Source: Opitutaceae bacterium
GTDB lineage: Bacteria; Verrucomicrobiota; Verrucomicrobiia; Opitutales; Opitutaceae
Length of the DNA: 64,000 nt
Direction: 5' to 3'
NCBI GenBank assembly: GCA_027485815.1
Contig: JAIXQE010000072.1
Span: 1 to 64,000 of the forward strand
Below, piece by piece: positions 9,187 to 17,223 of this stretch (position 1 is its first letter; each line of letters opens with the position of its first letter). The position numbers and the translations under genes were made by a program. The notes beneath the pieces are model-generated. The model was not told where the DNA came from, did not search any database, and saw only the letters and a list, made by a program, of their open reading frames with translations.

Positions 9187-10734
9187 ATGCCCCGCCCCAC
9201 CGCCACCCCGCTTTCCCGCCTCGAGTTCCTGCAGACCGGGGCCGCCGCCCTGCTCGCGGGCGCCCCCGCCGCCGCCGCCGCAGCAGCAGCAACCTCCCGG
9301 CGCGCGGGCATCATCGCCGCGGAAAATGCGCGGGAGGGGGCCCGCGACTGGCAGCTCACCCGGGTACGCGTCGACCAGGACGGCTTCCGTTCGCCGGCCG
9401 TCGAGGGCTACTGTTCCCGCCAGAGCGTGCAGGCGGGCGACCGCATCGAGGTGATGATCTCCACCAATCCGCCGCGACCGGTGCGGCTGGAACTCTTCCG
9501 GACGGGATACTACGGCGGCCGCGGGGCCCGCAAGGTGGCCGAGTTGGGGCCGCTCGAGACCCGTACGCAGCCGACGCCGGCGCCGGGCGAGAAGAACCTC
9601 CACGAGTGCAAGTGGGAACCCTCCGCCGCGCTCACGATCCCCGCCGACTGGGTCAGCGGGGTCTACCTCGGCCGCCTCACCACGATCCCGGCTGCGCCGG
9701 ACGAGCCCTACTGGCAGAGTCACGTGGTCTTCATCGTGCGGGATGAGCGGCCCGCAGACATCCTTTTCCAATGCTCGGACAACACCTGGCAGGCGTACAA
9801 CCGGTGGCCGAACCGCTTCTCCGTTTACACGCATCCGAAGGGCAACCAGGGACCGTGGGCCGACGTGAGCTTCGACCGCCCCTACGGCCGCGAGGCGCAG
9901 TGGAGCGGGGTCGTCAACGATCCGCGCACCGTCGGCTCCGGCGAATGGCTCTGCTTCGAGTTTCCGCTGGCCTTCTGGTTGGAACAGCACGGCTACGACG
10001 TCACCTACTGCTCCAACAGCGACCTGCTCACCCCCGACCGGGCGCTCCGCTGCCGCACCTTCCTCAGCGTGGGGCACGACGAGTATTGGGATATCCGCCA
10101 ATACCGCAGCGTCGAGCGGCTGCGCGACTCCGGCGTGAGCCTGCTGTTCCTGTGCGGCAACTCCGTCTGCTGGGTCTCGCCCTTCCGTCCAGCCCACGAC
10201 GGCCGGCCGAACCGCATCCTCTTCCGCGGGGGACCGTATGGAGGGGAGCAACCCTACGCCCGCGAGCGGCACGAACGCCACGGGCCCTTTCCCCACCGCG
10301 GTCCCGATGAGGGCCTGCTGATGGGGGGCCGCAACGTGGAGCCGATCAACGGCGGGGGCGACTGGACCTGCCGTCTGCCGGCCCACTGGCTCTTCGCCGG
10401 GACCGGGATGCAGGCCGGGGAGAGCATTCCCGGCCTCATCGGCTGGGAATACCACGGGCAGCCGGCGACCGAGATCCCGGGTCTGGAGGTGGTGGCGGGC
10501 GGCACCGCGTGGGTGAGCGGCGTGCGACCCCAGCAATGGGCGGCCACCCTCTACCCGGGACCGAAGGGAAACTTCGTCTTCAACGCCGCCACCATCTGGT
10601 GGGCGCAGGCCCTGGCTTCGCCGCCGGGACACGTCCTGCCCTGGTCGCATTGGAGCCGGCCCCACGGCCCGGACGAACGGGTGCAGCAAATGACGCGGAA
10701 CCTGCTCGCGCGGGCCCTGGGTCGCGCGGATTGA
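9187..10734 (+). CDS. N,N-dimethylformamidase beta subunit-like protein, exported
   Basis: The 515-residue protein matches the large-subunit C-terminal domain family of N,N-dimethylformamidase, an iron-dependent amidohydrolase; homologues are widespread and mostly uncharacterised. Family-like blocks include DNTWQAYNRWP, DLLTPDRALRCRTFLSVGHDEYW (cited here only as its GHDEYW core near residue 300) and a C-terminal NFVFNAATIWWAQAL. The N-terminus (TPLSRLEFLQTGAAALLAG) looks like a Tat signal, but the second arginine of the twin pair is replaced by Leu, so export may be by Tat with a weak signal or by Sec. A polyalanine stretch follows. No alpha (small) subunit gene is adjacent. The substrate is unknown, and dimethylformamide should not be assumed. 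The gene is followed 54 bp later by superoxide dismutase. Confidence 0.8.
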   Translation: MPRPTATPLSRLEFLQTGAAALLAGAPAAAAAAAATSRRAGIIAAENAREGARDWQLTRVRVDQDGFRSPAVEGYCSRQSVQAGDRIEVMISTNPPRPVRLELFRTGYYGGRGARKVAELGPLETRTQPTPAPGEKNLHECKWEPSAALTIPADWVSGVYLGRLTTIPAAPDEPYWQSHVVFIVRDERPADILFQCSDNTWQAYNRWPNRFSVYTHPKGNQGPWADVSFDRPYGREAQWSGVVNDPRTVGSGEWLCFEFPLAFWLEQHGYDVTYCSNSDLLTPDRALRCRTFLSVGHDEYWDIRQYRSVERLRDSGVSLLFLCGNSVCWVSPFRPAHDGRPNRILFRGGPYGGEQPYARERHERHGPFPHRGPDEGLLMGGRNVEPINGGGDWTCRLPAHWLFAGTGMQAGESIPGLIGWEYHGQPATEIPGLEVVAGGTAWVSGVRPQQWAATLYPGPKGNFVFNAATIWWAQALASPPGHVLPWSHWSRPHGPDERVQQMTRNLLARALGRAD

Positions 10735-10754
10735 CCGTTCCGCGCCGCGGGCGC

Positions 10755-10782
10755 TTGCGCCGGACTGGGGTTCCCCTACGGT
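10755..10782 (+). promoter_or_regulatory. Weak candidate promoter for sodA
   Basis: A TTGCGC hexamer at 10755-10760 and a TACGGT hexamer at 10777-10782 are separated by 16 bp and precede the superoxide dismutase ATG at 10789. Each hexamer matches sigma-70 consensus at only three positions. If used, the transcript would start almost at the initiation codon. Confidence 0.25.
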
Positions 10783-10788
10783 CGCGTC

Positions 10789-11511
10789 ATGGAACCCCCT
10801 GTCACCCTCTCCCGTCGTACCGTGGTCAAGACGCTCGGGGCCGGCCTCGCGGTCCTCCCCGCCGCCTCGAGGCTGGGCGCGGCGGCCGCCGCCGGCACCG
10901 CCCAGCCCTTCACGCTGCCGCCCCTGGCCTACGCCTACGCCGCGCTCGAACCGCACTTCGATGCCCGGACGATGGAGATCCACCATTCCAAGCATCACCA
11001 GGCGTACATCACGAGTGCCAACGCGGCGCTGGCGTCTCATCCGGCCCTGCGCCCCAAGAGCGCCGAGGATCTGGTGAAGGACCTGGCGGCGGTGCCGGAG
11101 GCCATCCGCACCGCAGTGCGCAACCACGTGGGCGGTCACCTCAATCACGCGCTCTTCTGGGACGTGATCGCGCCGCGGGCCGGGGGGGCTCCCTCGGGCG
11201 CGTTGGCCGCCGCGCTGCAGGAGCGTTTCGGCTCCCTCGACGCCTTCCGCGCCCAGTTCACCGACGCCGCGATGAAGCGCTTCGGGAGTGGTTGGGCCTG
11301 GCTGACGCTGAAAGGCGGCCGGCTCGAGGTTTCGTCCACCGCCAACCAGGATTCACCCCTGATGGAGGGCGCGGTTCCGCTCCTCGGGCTGGATGTCTGG
11401 GAGCACGCCTATTACCTGCAGTACCAGAACCGCCGGGCGGATTTTGTCGCCGCCTTCTGGAATGTGGTGGCGTGGGACCGGGTGGCCGCCCGCTACGCCG
11501 CGGCCCGCTGA
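10789..11511 (+). CDS. sodA: Superoxide dismutase (Mn type) with Tat signal peptide
   Basis: This is an Fe/Mn superoxide dismutase that converts superoxide to hydrogen peroxide and oxygen. Ligand motifs are all present: MEIHHSKHH (His65), [10 protein letters not shown], and [10 protein letters not shown] with its Asp and His. The GGHxNH block and [11 protein letters not shown] are characteristic of manganese enzymes. The first 36 residues are an addition to the usual cytosolic enzyme and form a twin-arginine signal, [18 protein letters not shown], with Arg9-Arg10. The folded, metal-loaded enzyme is therefore probably exported to the periplasm or beyond. Mature length (about 200) is normal. 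The gene is convergent with the Fur-family regulator, 25 bp away. Proximity to an exported oxidation-sensitive or iron enzyme may be coincidental. Confidence 0.95.
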   Translation: MEPPVTLSRRTVVKTLGAGLAVLPAASRLGAAAAAGTAQPFTLPPLAYAYAALEPHFDARTMEIHHSKHHQAYITSANAALASHPALRPKSAEDLVKDLAAVPEAIRTAVRNHVGGHLNHALFWDVIAPRAGGAPSGALAAALQERFGSLDAFRAQFTDAAMKRFGSGWAWLTLKGGRLEVSSTANQDSPLMEGAVPLLGLDVWEHAYYLQYQNRRADFVAAFWNVVAWDRVAARYAAAR

Positions 11512-11536
11512 CTTTCGGTCGGGCGGCCGGCCGTGG

Positions 11537-12043
11537 TCACCGCGGGGCCGGAGGCGGGGCCACGCCGGAGAATTCCAGCATGTGGGCGACCTCCCGGTAG
11601 CCCTTTTCCCGGAGTTCCTCGCGTGCCTTGGCGACCGCCCGCTGGAGTTCCCGGGAGACCTCCGCGGAGAGGGGCGCGAGGCTGCCGGTCGAGCGGCAGA
11701 CCACGTGGTAGGTCTCGGCTGGCCCGAAGGCGATCTGGTACAGGGAGGTGCCCTGGTGAATCACCGCGCGGCGGACGAGGCCCCCGCGTTCGAAGGCCGC
11801 GATGCAGCGGTAAACCGTCACCAGGTCGCAGGCGCCGGCCGCCAGCCCGGCGTGGAGGTTCTCGATCGAGACCGGGCCGGTCTGCCGGCAAAGGGCCTCG
11901 AGGATGGCCATCCGGGGTTGCGTGACCCGCAATCCAGCTGCCTTGAGCCGCGCCGTGGCGAGGATCAGGAGGGGATCGCTTCCCGCGGCGGGCGGGGCGG
12001 TTTCGGGCCGCGGGTTCTCGGCGGAGGGAAGGGGAGTTGCCAT
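11537..12043 (-). CDS. Fur-family transcriptional regulator with degenerate zinc site
   Basis: The 168-residue product has the Fur-family winged helix (RVTQPRMAILEALCRQTGPV, ending in the recognition-helix region DLVTVYRCIAAFERGGLV), followed by a short dimerisation domain. Unlike typical Fur, Zur or PerR, the structural-zinc CxxCG motif reads CRSTG, and no second Cys pair follows the GVA segment at the C-terminus. The His-rich regulatory-metal region is reduced to YHVVC and AHMLEF. It may therefore bind a different ligand or work without structural zinc. The ATG at 12043 was preferred to the upstream frame extension because the latter lacks similarity. It is divergent from the Minf_1886-family gene, with a perfect 18-bp inverted repeat between them. 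Confidence 0.85.
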   Translation of the reverse strand: MATPLPSAENPRPETAPPAAGSDPLLILATARLKAAGLRVTQPRMAILEALCRQTGPVSIENLHAGLAAGACDLVTVYRCIAAFERGGLVRRAVIHQGTSLYQIAFGPAETYHVVCRSTGSLAPLSAEVSRELQRAVAKAREELREKGYREVAHMLEFSGVAPPPAPR

Positions 12044-12103
12044 GGGCGATCGCGCAGGGCCAGACGGTTCAAAACGGCCGGGGTTTCGCGCGGGAAATTC
12101 GCG

Positions 12104-12121
12104 CGGTGCAGGATTGCACCG
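12104..12121. promoter_or_regulatory. Perfect inverted repeat, candidate operator between divergent genes
   Basis: CGGTGCA and TGCACCG form 7-bp perfect arms around a GGAT centre. The repeat lies in the 110-bp gap between the Fur-family regulator and the Minf_1886-family gene, 33 bp upstream of the latter's ATG. Position and symmetry suit a dimer-binding operator, possibly for the adjacent regulator, but the sequence is unlike the AT-rich boxes of classical Fur or Zur. It could also be an RNA hairpin in the leader. Confidence 0.4.
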
Positions 12122-12153
12122 TACCCGCCCGTGTGCCAATTCGGGCAGGAAGC

Positions 12154-12591
12154 ATGGAAACTCCGGACTTCAGCGAGGTGGTGGCGCTCATCTGCAAGGA
12201 GGATGCGCGCTTCGACCGCAAGGCGTACGAATTCGTGCGGCTCGGCCTGGATCACACGGTCAAGGAGCTCCAGAAGCGCGACGCCACGCGGGTCGGCCGC
12301 TCCCGGCACGTCTCCGGTCCCGAGTTGTTGCACGGCCTCCGCGTCTACGCCCTCGACCAGTTCGGGCCGCTGACCAAGACCGTCCTTAACGCGTGGGGTA
12401 TCCACCGGTGCGCGGACTTCGGTGAGATCGTGTTCAACCTCATCGAATACAACATGTTCTCGAAGACGGACCAGGATCGCCGCGAGGACTTCGAGGAGGT
12501 CTTCGAGTTCGAGGAAGCCTTCGTGAAACCGTTCCTGCCCTCCCGCCGCCCCCGCGGGGCCTCCGGTCCCCGGGCCCGGGGAGCGCTATGA
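12154..12591 (+). CDS. Minf_1886 family protein
   Basis: The 145-residue product matches the small conserved family named after Minf_1886, found mainly in Verrucomicrobia and Planctomycetes; its function is not known. Recognisable blocks are DRKAYEFVRLGLDHTV near the start, RHVSGPELLHGLRVYALDQF in the middle, and WGIHRCADFGEIVFNLIEY followed by a strongly acidic stretch EDFEEVFEFEEAF. A CAGGA sequence 7 bp upstream supports the ATG at 12154. The C-terminal 15 or so residues are low-complexity Pro/Arg/Gly. The stop overlaps the start of the M16 peptidase gene (ATGA), so the two are likely co-translated. No signal peptide or membrane segment is visible. Confidence 0.85.
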   Translation: METPDFSEVVALICKEDARFDRKAYEFVRLGLDHTVKELQKRDATRVGRSRHVSGPELLHGLRVYALDQFGPLTKTVLNAWGIHRCADFGEIVFNLIEYNMFSKTDQDRREDFEEVFEFEEAFVKPFLPSRRPRGASGPRARGAL

Positions 12592-15179
12592 AGCCGCGTC
12601 GGCCGTCGTCGGCCAAATCCGGCCGGAGCCTCGCCGACACCGCCTTGCTCGAGGCCTTCTGGCGGGAGCCGGTGCAGCGGATCGTGCTGCCGAACGGGGT
12701 GGTCGTCATCCTCAAACCCGATGCCTCCGCGGCGCTGGCCTCCGTGCAGGTCTGGGTGCGCTCCGGCAGCGTCCACGAGGGCGGTCAGCTCGGCGCAGGC
12801 CTGTCGCACTTTCTGGAACACATGCTCTTCAAGGGCACGGCGCGGCGCGCCGGACGCGAGATCAGTGCCACGATCCAGGCCCACGGCGGCTACCTCAACG
12901 CCTACACCACCTACGACCGGACCGTCTACTACGTCGACCTGCCCAGCGAGCACGCGGGCGTGGCGGTCGACGTGCTCGCCGACGCGGTCCTCCATTCGAC
13001 CCTGCCCGAGGACGAAGTGGCGAAGGAGCGGGACGTGATCCTGCGGGAAATCGCGATGACGCGCGACGATCCGGACAACCGGCTGTGGGACGCGTTGTTC
13101 GCGACCGCCTTCCGCGAACACCCTTACCGGCATCCGATCATCGGGCATCGTGACGTGTTCGCCGCGGTCTCGCGGCAGGAGCTGATGGGCTACTACCGCG
13201 AGCGCTACACCCCGGAGAATCTGGTGGTCGTGGTGGTCGGGGACGTGGATGCCGCCGCCACGCTCGCGGAGATCAGCCGCCACTTTGGCGCGGTCCCGCG
13301 GCGCCGATCGATCCCGGTGCTGGTGCCGGCCGAACCGCGGCAACTCGCCCCGCGCCGCGAGCATCGCGTCGAGGACGTCGAACTCTGCCGGGCGGTGCTC
13401 GCCTGGCCCATCCCCGGCCTTGCTCATGCTGACGCCCCGACCCTGGACCTGCTGGCCGCCGTGCTCGGTCAGGGGGAAAGCTCCCTGCTGTGGCGGGAGG
13501 TGCGGGACGGGGCCGGTCTGGTCCACCAGATTGACGCGGGCGCCTGGAACCCCGGTTCGAGCGGCCTGTTTTGCGTCTCCTACACCTGCGATCCGGAAAA
13601 GCGGGCCGCAGCCGAGGCGGCCATCCACCGGGCGCTTCGTCGTTATCTGGATCGCCCGGTCCCGGCGGCTGAGCTCCGCAAGGCGCGGCGCCAGCTCGTG
13701 GTGGGCGAGATCAATTCCCGCAAGACGATGAGCGGCCAGGCCTCGCGGTTGGGCGCGGCTGAGGTCGTGGTGGGTGACCTCGACCACGGCCGCACCTATT
13801 TCGGGGAGCTGGCACGGGTGACCGGCAAGTCGCTGCAGGCGGTGGCGGTGCGCCACCTCGCGGCATCCAGCCTGATCGCGGTTTCCACCGGGCCGGCCGC
13901 GGCCGGCCCGGGATCCGGGGTTGCCGTGCGCCGCGCCGCGCCTCCCGACTTCACCGAGACCCGGTTGGCAAACGGCGCCCGGCTCCTGCTGCAACCGGAT
14001 CCCCGCCTGCCGAACCTTCACCTGCGTCTGTTGCTGCCGGGCGGCCCCCTCGCCGAGGCGGCGGACCGCCGCGGGGCGAGCGCGCTGCTCTCCACGCTGC
14101 TCACCAAGGATACCCGGCGCCGCAGCGCCGCGGAGGTGGCCCGGGCGATCGAGTCCGTCGGCGGGGCCCTCTATCCCTTCTGTGGCAACAACAGCCTCGG
14201 CATCGCCGTCGAGGTGCTGCCCAACGAGGCGGCGCTGGCGATGGAACTGCTGGCGGAGGCGGTGCTGGCCCCGGCCTTTCGCGAAGGGACCTTCCAGCTG
14301 GAACGCGACGCCCAGGTGGCGGCGCTCCGGCAGGATGACGACGACGTGGTGACCTGGGCCCGCAAGCGCCTGCGCCGGCGTTTCTTCGGCTCCGACCCGC
14401 TCGCTCTGGACGCCTCCGGGGATATCCCTGGGGTTCAGGCGCTCACCCCCGCGGACCTGGCGGCGCTGCACCGCCGGCTGGCCGTGGCGGGGAACACGGT
14501 GCTGGCGGTCGCGGGTGACTTCGATCCCGCCGCGCTGCGGCGCCCCTTGGAGCGCCTGTTGTCCCGGCTGCCCCCCGGCGGCGGAGCGGGTCCGATGGTG
14601 CCGCCGGGGTCTCTGCCGGCGGAGCGGGGGGCGTTCGTGGAGTTTCAGCCCCGCGAGCAGGCGGTCGTCCTCCGGGCGTATCCGGGTCCGGCGCTGCACG
14701 CGGCGGATTTCCACGTTGGCGAGGTGTTGGACGAGTGCCTCAGCGGCATGGCCTCGCGCCTATTCGAGCGGGTGAGGGAGGACAAGGGGCTCGCCTATTT
14801 TGTGCGTTCCGCGCGCGTGACCGGGCTGCGGTCGGGAATGTTCTCCTTCCTCGCGGGCACGCAGCCGGGGAAGGAGGCGGAGGTCCTGGCGGAAATTGAC
14901 GCCGAGATCGCTCGGATCGCCGCGGGCGGGGTCGAGCCCGCCGAGCTGGCCCGCTGTCAGACGCGCCTGAAGGCCGCCCGGCGCCAGAGCCTGCAGACTC
15001 CCTCGGCGCGGGCCCTTCAGGCCGGGCTCAATGCCCTGCAGGGCTTCGACCTCAATGATTGGCGCCAGTATGACGCCAAGGTGGATGGGGTGAGCATCGC
15101 GCTGCTGGCCGCCTTCGCGCGGGAACGGCTCCGGCCGGAACTCTCCCTGCAGCTGGTAGTGCGGCCGGAGTCGGCCTGA
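12588..15179 (+). CDS. M16 family zinc metallopeptidase, two fused modules
   Basis: The 863-residue protein contains two consecutive M16 (pitrilysin/insulinase-type) halves. The first half holds the inverted zinc motif HFLEH (His74, Glu77, His78) in LSHFLEHMLFKGTA, with the distal Glu in the EVAKERDVILREI helix. The second half begins near residue 445 (PDFTETRLANGARLLLQ), lacks HxxEH, and carries the usual R/Y-type substrate-binding end (RLFERVREDKGLAYFV). This resembles bacterial M16 proteins that fold as an active plus inactive pair in one chain. No clear signal peptide is present at the chosen start, so it may act in the cytoplasm on peptides, although homologues are often periplasmic. It is translationally coupled to the Minf_1886-family gene. 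Confidence 0.93.
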   Translation: MKPRRPSSAKSGRSLADTALLEAFWREPVQRIVLPNGVVVILKPDASAALASVQVWVRSGSVHEGGQLGAGLSHFLEHMLFKGTARRAGREISATIQAHGGYLNAYTTYDRTVYYVDLPSEHAGVAVDVLADAVLHSTLPEDEVAKERDVILREIAMTRDDPDNRLWDALFATAFREHPYRHPIIGHRDVFAAVSRQELMGYYRERYTPENLVVVVVGDVDAAATLAEISRHFGAVPRRRSIPVLVPAEPRQLAPRREHRVEDVELCRAVLAWPIPGLAHADAPTLDLLAAVLGQGESSLLWREVRDGAGLVHQIDAGAWNPGSSGLFCVSYTCDPEKRAAAEAAIHRALRRYLDRPVPAAELRKARRQLVVGEINSRKTMSGQASRLGAAEVVVGDLDHGRTYFGELARVTGKSLQAVAVRHLAASSLIAVSTGPAAAGPGSGVAVRRAAPPDFTETRLANGARLLLQPDPRLPNLHLRLLLPGGPLAEAADRRGASALLSTLLTKDTRRRSAAEVARAIESVGGALYPFCGNNSLGIAVEVLPNEAALAMELLAEAVLAPAFREGTFQLERDAQVAALRQDDDDVVTWARKRLRRRFFGSDPLALDASGDIPGVQALTPADLAALHRRLAVAGNTVLAVAGDFDPAALRRPLERLLSRLPPGGGAGPMVPPGSLPAERGAFVEFQPREQAVVLRAYPGPALHAADFHVGEVLDECLSGMASRLFERVREDKGLAYFVRSARVTGLRSGMFSFLAGTQPGKEAEVLAEIDAEIARIAAGGVEPAELARCQTRLKAARRQSLQTPSARALQAGLNALQGFDLNDWRQYDAKVDGVSIALLAAFARERLRPELSLQLVVRPESA

Positions 15180-15231
15180 ACCGTCGACGCCCCGGGCGCG
15201 GGCACACCGGTTTGCCGTCCGGGCAAAAAAA

Positions 15232-15255
15232 GAGGCGACCCTCGCGGGTCGCCTC
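15232..15255. terminator. Bidirectional rho-independent terminator
   Basis: A perfect 10-bp stem (GAGGCGACCC / GGGTCGCCTC) with a TCGC loop lies between the convergent M16 peptidase and EF-hand genes. A run of seven A precedes it, giving a U tract for minus-strand transcripts, and AAATTTT follows it for plus-strand transcripts. Confidence 0.9.
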
Positions 15256-15275
15256 AAATTTTCCGAAGGAAAGGC

Positions 15276-15542
15276 TTACTTGTCCTTCTTCTTCTGGCCC
15301 GCGGCCATTTCGGCCTGGGTCAGGAAGCCATCCTTGTCGGCGTCCAGCTGGGCGAAGCGGGACTCGGCCTTGGAGGCGTCCTTCTGGGCGGCGGCGAACT
15401 CCTTCTTGGAGACCTTGCCGTCCTTGTCGGTATCCATGGCGGCGAAACCGCCACCCTTCTTCTTTTCCTCGGCGCCGATGAGGGCGACGGGGAGGCTGAG
15501 CACGGCGGCGAGGACCGCGACGGTGAGATTACGATGGTTCAT
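15276..15542 (-). CDS. Small exported EF-hand protein
   Basis: The 88-residue product has a signal peptide (MNHRNLTVAVLAAVLSLPVA, cleavage near LIGA) and two EF-hand calcium loops, DTDKDGKVSKKEF and DADKDGFLTQAEM. Each has Asp at loop positions 1, 3 and 5 and Glu at position 12. The mature protein is very Lys-rich and would be periplasmic or extracellular. It probably binds Ca2+, but its partner is unknown. The ATG at 15542 was chosen because it gives a standard signal peptide; the frame extends 19 codons further upstream, through the putative promoter. It ends at the bidirectional terminator. Confidence 0.82.
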   Translation of the reverse strand: MNHRNLTVAVLAAVLSLPVALIGAEEKKKGGGFAAMDTDKDGKVSKKEFAAAQKDASKAESRFAQLDADKDGFLTQAEMAAGQKKKDK

Positions 15543-15593
15543 GGTAGGTTTTGGAGTAATTCCAATGTTCAGCAGCGAAAGACGTGTGGAATT

Positions 15594-15599
15594 TGTCAA
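15594..15599 (-). promoter_or_regulatory. Candidate -35 element for the EF-hand gene
   Basis: On the minus strand these bases read TTGACA, a perfect sigma-70 -35 hexamer, about 50 bp upstream of the EF-hand ATG. I cannot identify a good -10 hexamer at the expected 16-18 bp spacing, so only the -35 box is proposed. Confidence 0.4.
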
Positions 15600-15627
15600 G
15601 GTTACTCTCGTTTTTGCGGCTGCCGGG

Positions 15628-16467
15628 TCAGCGCTTGGCGGAGAAGCCGCCGCTCCACTGGAGCTTCTGCCGGACGACGTTGAAATGAGAGTAATCGGCG
15701 GCCTGCGCGAGCGGCAGGCGCTTGCGGGCCAGCGCGATCGTCACGGGGGACTGCCCGCCCACCCGGAGCTTGCGCTGGCCGTCCAACGCCACGAGCAGCC
15801 GGGAACCCGGCGAGCGGTTGTAGACGCGGAGGCGGACGTCGTCGCGGAAGATGATGGCGCGGTTGCTCAGCGTGTGCGGGCAGATCGGCGTCATCACGAT
15901 CACCCCGGAGCGGGGATGCAGGATCGGTCCGCCGGCCGAAAGGTTGTAGGCGGTCGAGCCGGTCGGGGTGGAGAAGATGAGGCCGTCGCAGAGGTAATCC
16001 GTGACCAATTCGTCGTTCGCGAAGACCTCGAGGCGCACGAGGCGGGAGTTCACCTCTTCCTTGATGAGGACGTCATTGAGGGCCAGGTCGCTGCTGCCCG
16101 GTCCGGTGGCGCAGTCGAGCATCGTGCGCTGGTCGACCTGGAAGCGGCCGGCGAGGAGGTCGGGGAAGCGTCCGCGGGCCTCCTCGGCGGAGAGAGTGGT
16201 GAGGAAGCCGAGGCTGCCGCGGTTGACGCCGATGAGGGGGACCTGGTGGCGCGCCGACTCCCGGGCCGCGCCGAGCAGCGTGCCATCGCCGCCGATAACG
16301 CAGCAGGCGTCCATTCCCTTGAGGTAACCGGAGGGCAGGGGAAAGCGGCTGGTCTGCTTCAGTTGCACCCCGGCGGCGCGCGCGACGGCGGCGAGTTCGC
16401 GGGTCAGGCCCGGCGCGCCGGCCTTGTTGCGGTTCACCACGAACGCGAGATGGCGGATGGGTTTCAT
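15628..16467 (-). CDS. nadK: NAD kinase
   Basis: NAD kinase phosphorylates NAD to NADP and is essential for NADPH supply. The 279-residue protein has the family motifs GGDGTLL near residue 60, the NDVLIKE segment, and TPTGSTAYNLSAGGPI, which bind ATP and NAD. Length and order match bacterial NadK. It is the last gene of the compact minus-strand operon and follows the TlyA-type methyltransferase gene by 9 bp. NadK and TlyA genes are neighbours in many bacteria, which supports both calls. Confidence 0.96.
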   Translation of the reverse strand: MKPIRHLAFVVNRNKAGAPGLTRELAAVARAAGVQLKQTSRFPLPSGYLKGMDACCVIGGDGTLLGAARESARHQVPLIGVNRGSLGFLTTLSAEEARGRFPDLLAGRFQVDQRTMLDCATGPGSSDLALNDVLIKEEVNSRLVRLEVFANDELVTDYLCDGLIFSTPTGSTAYNLSAGGPILHPRSGVIVMTPICPHTLSNRAIIFRDDVRLRVYNRSPGSRLLVALDGQRKLRVGGQSPVTIALARKRLPLAQAADYSHFNVVRQKLQWSGGFSAKR

Positions 16468-16476
16468 CGGGCGGCC

Positions 16477-17223
16477 TCAGGATGCCCGGCGGCGCAGGCA
16501 CAGCAAGAACTCGCGGTTGCCGTCCGCGCCCCGCAGCGGGGAATCGATGGCCCCCCGGTCCTCAACCCCGGGCAACCGGGCGGCGGCGGTGCGGACCCGG
16601 TCCAGGGCCGCGTCCTGCACCGCGGGATCCCGGATGACGCCGCGGCCGCGGTCCACCTCCGCCTTGCCGGCCTCGAACTGCGGCTTCACCAGCGCGACGA
16701 GGGTGCCACCCGGCCGCAGGAGCGGCCAGACCGCGGGAAGCACGGCGGTCAGGGAAATGAACGAGAGGTCCATCACGATCGCGTCGTAATCGGGCCGCGG
16801 CAGGTCGGACGCCTGGAGGTGGCGGGCGTTCACCTGCTCGAGGTTGGTCACGCGGGGATCCGCGCGGAGCCGCGCGTGCAGCTGCGCCCGGCCGACATCC
16901 ACGCAGGTCACCGTGGCCGCGCCGGCCTGCAGGACGCAATCCGTGAAGCCCCCGGTGGAGGCCCCGACGTCGAGCACCTGTGCGCCCCGCAGGTCGAGGG
17001 CGAAGTGGGCGAGGGCGGCCACGAGCTTCTCGCCGCCCCGGCTCACGAAGCGCGGGGGCTGGGCGACGCTCACCGCGAGGTCCTCCGGCACGGCCTTGCC
17101 CGGCTTCTCGAGGCGCGTGGTGCCGTGGCTGACGCGGCCGGCGAGGATCAGCGCCTGGGCCTGGGCGCGGGACTCCGCCAGGCCCCGGAGCAGCAGCAGC
17201 TCGTCGAGCCGAAGCCGTTTCAT
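16477..17223 (-). CDS. tlyA: TlyA family RNA methyltransferase (S4 and FtsJ-like domains)
   Basis: The 248-residue product has an N-terminal S4 RNA-binding domain ([20 protein letters not shown]) and a Rossmann FtsJ-like methyltransferase domain. The latter begins [10 protein letters not shown], with the SAM-binding loop [14 protein letters not shown] and the catalytic-region blocks MDLSFISL and LVKPQFE. TlyA enzymes 2'-O-methylate rRNA (in Mycobacterium, 16S and 23S cytidines); some homologues have been called haemolysins. The ATG at 17223 overlaps the Fpg stop by 4 bp (ATGA), indicating coupling, and starts precisely where the S4 domain begins. Confidence 0.93.
   Translation of the reverse strand: MKRLRLDELLLLRGLAESRAQAQALILAGRVSHGTTRLEKPGKAVPEDLAVSVAQPPRFVSRGGEKLVAALAHFALDLRGAQVLDVGASTGGFTDCVLQAGAATVTCVDVGRAQLHARLRADPRVTNLEQVNARHLQASDLPRPDYDAIVMDLSFISLTAVLPAVWPLLRPGGTLVALVKPQFEAGKAEVDRGRGVIRDPAVQDAALDRVRTAAARLPGVEDRGAIDSPLRGADGNREFLLCLRRRAS

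Noticed and set aside
9269-9290. GCC/GCA trinucleotide run.
   Set aside because: It encodes a polyalanine stretch after the signal segment of the dimethylformamidase-like protein and is not a structured repeat.
7033-11148. A single 1371-residue reading from the DUF1302 gene to 11148.
   Set aside because: The first 720 or so residues are low-complexity and antisense to the dimethylformamidase-like gene; a perfect signal peptide begins at 8982.
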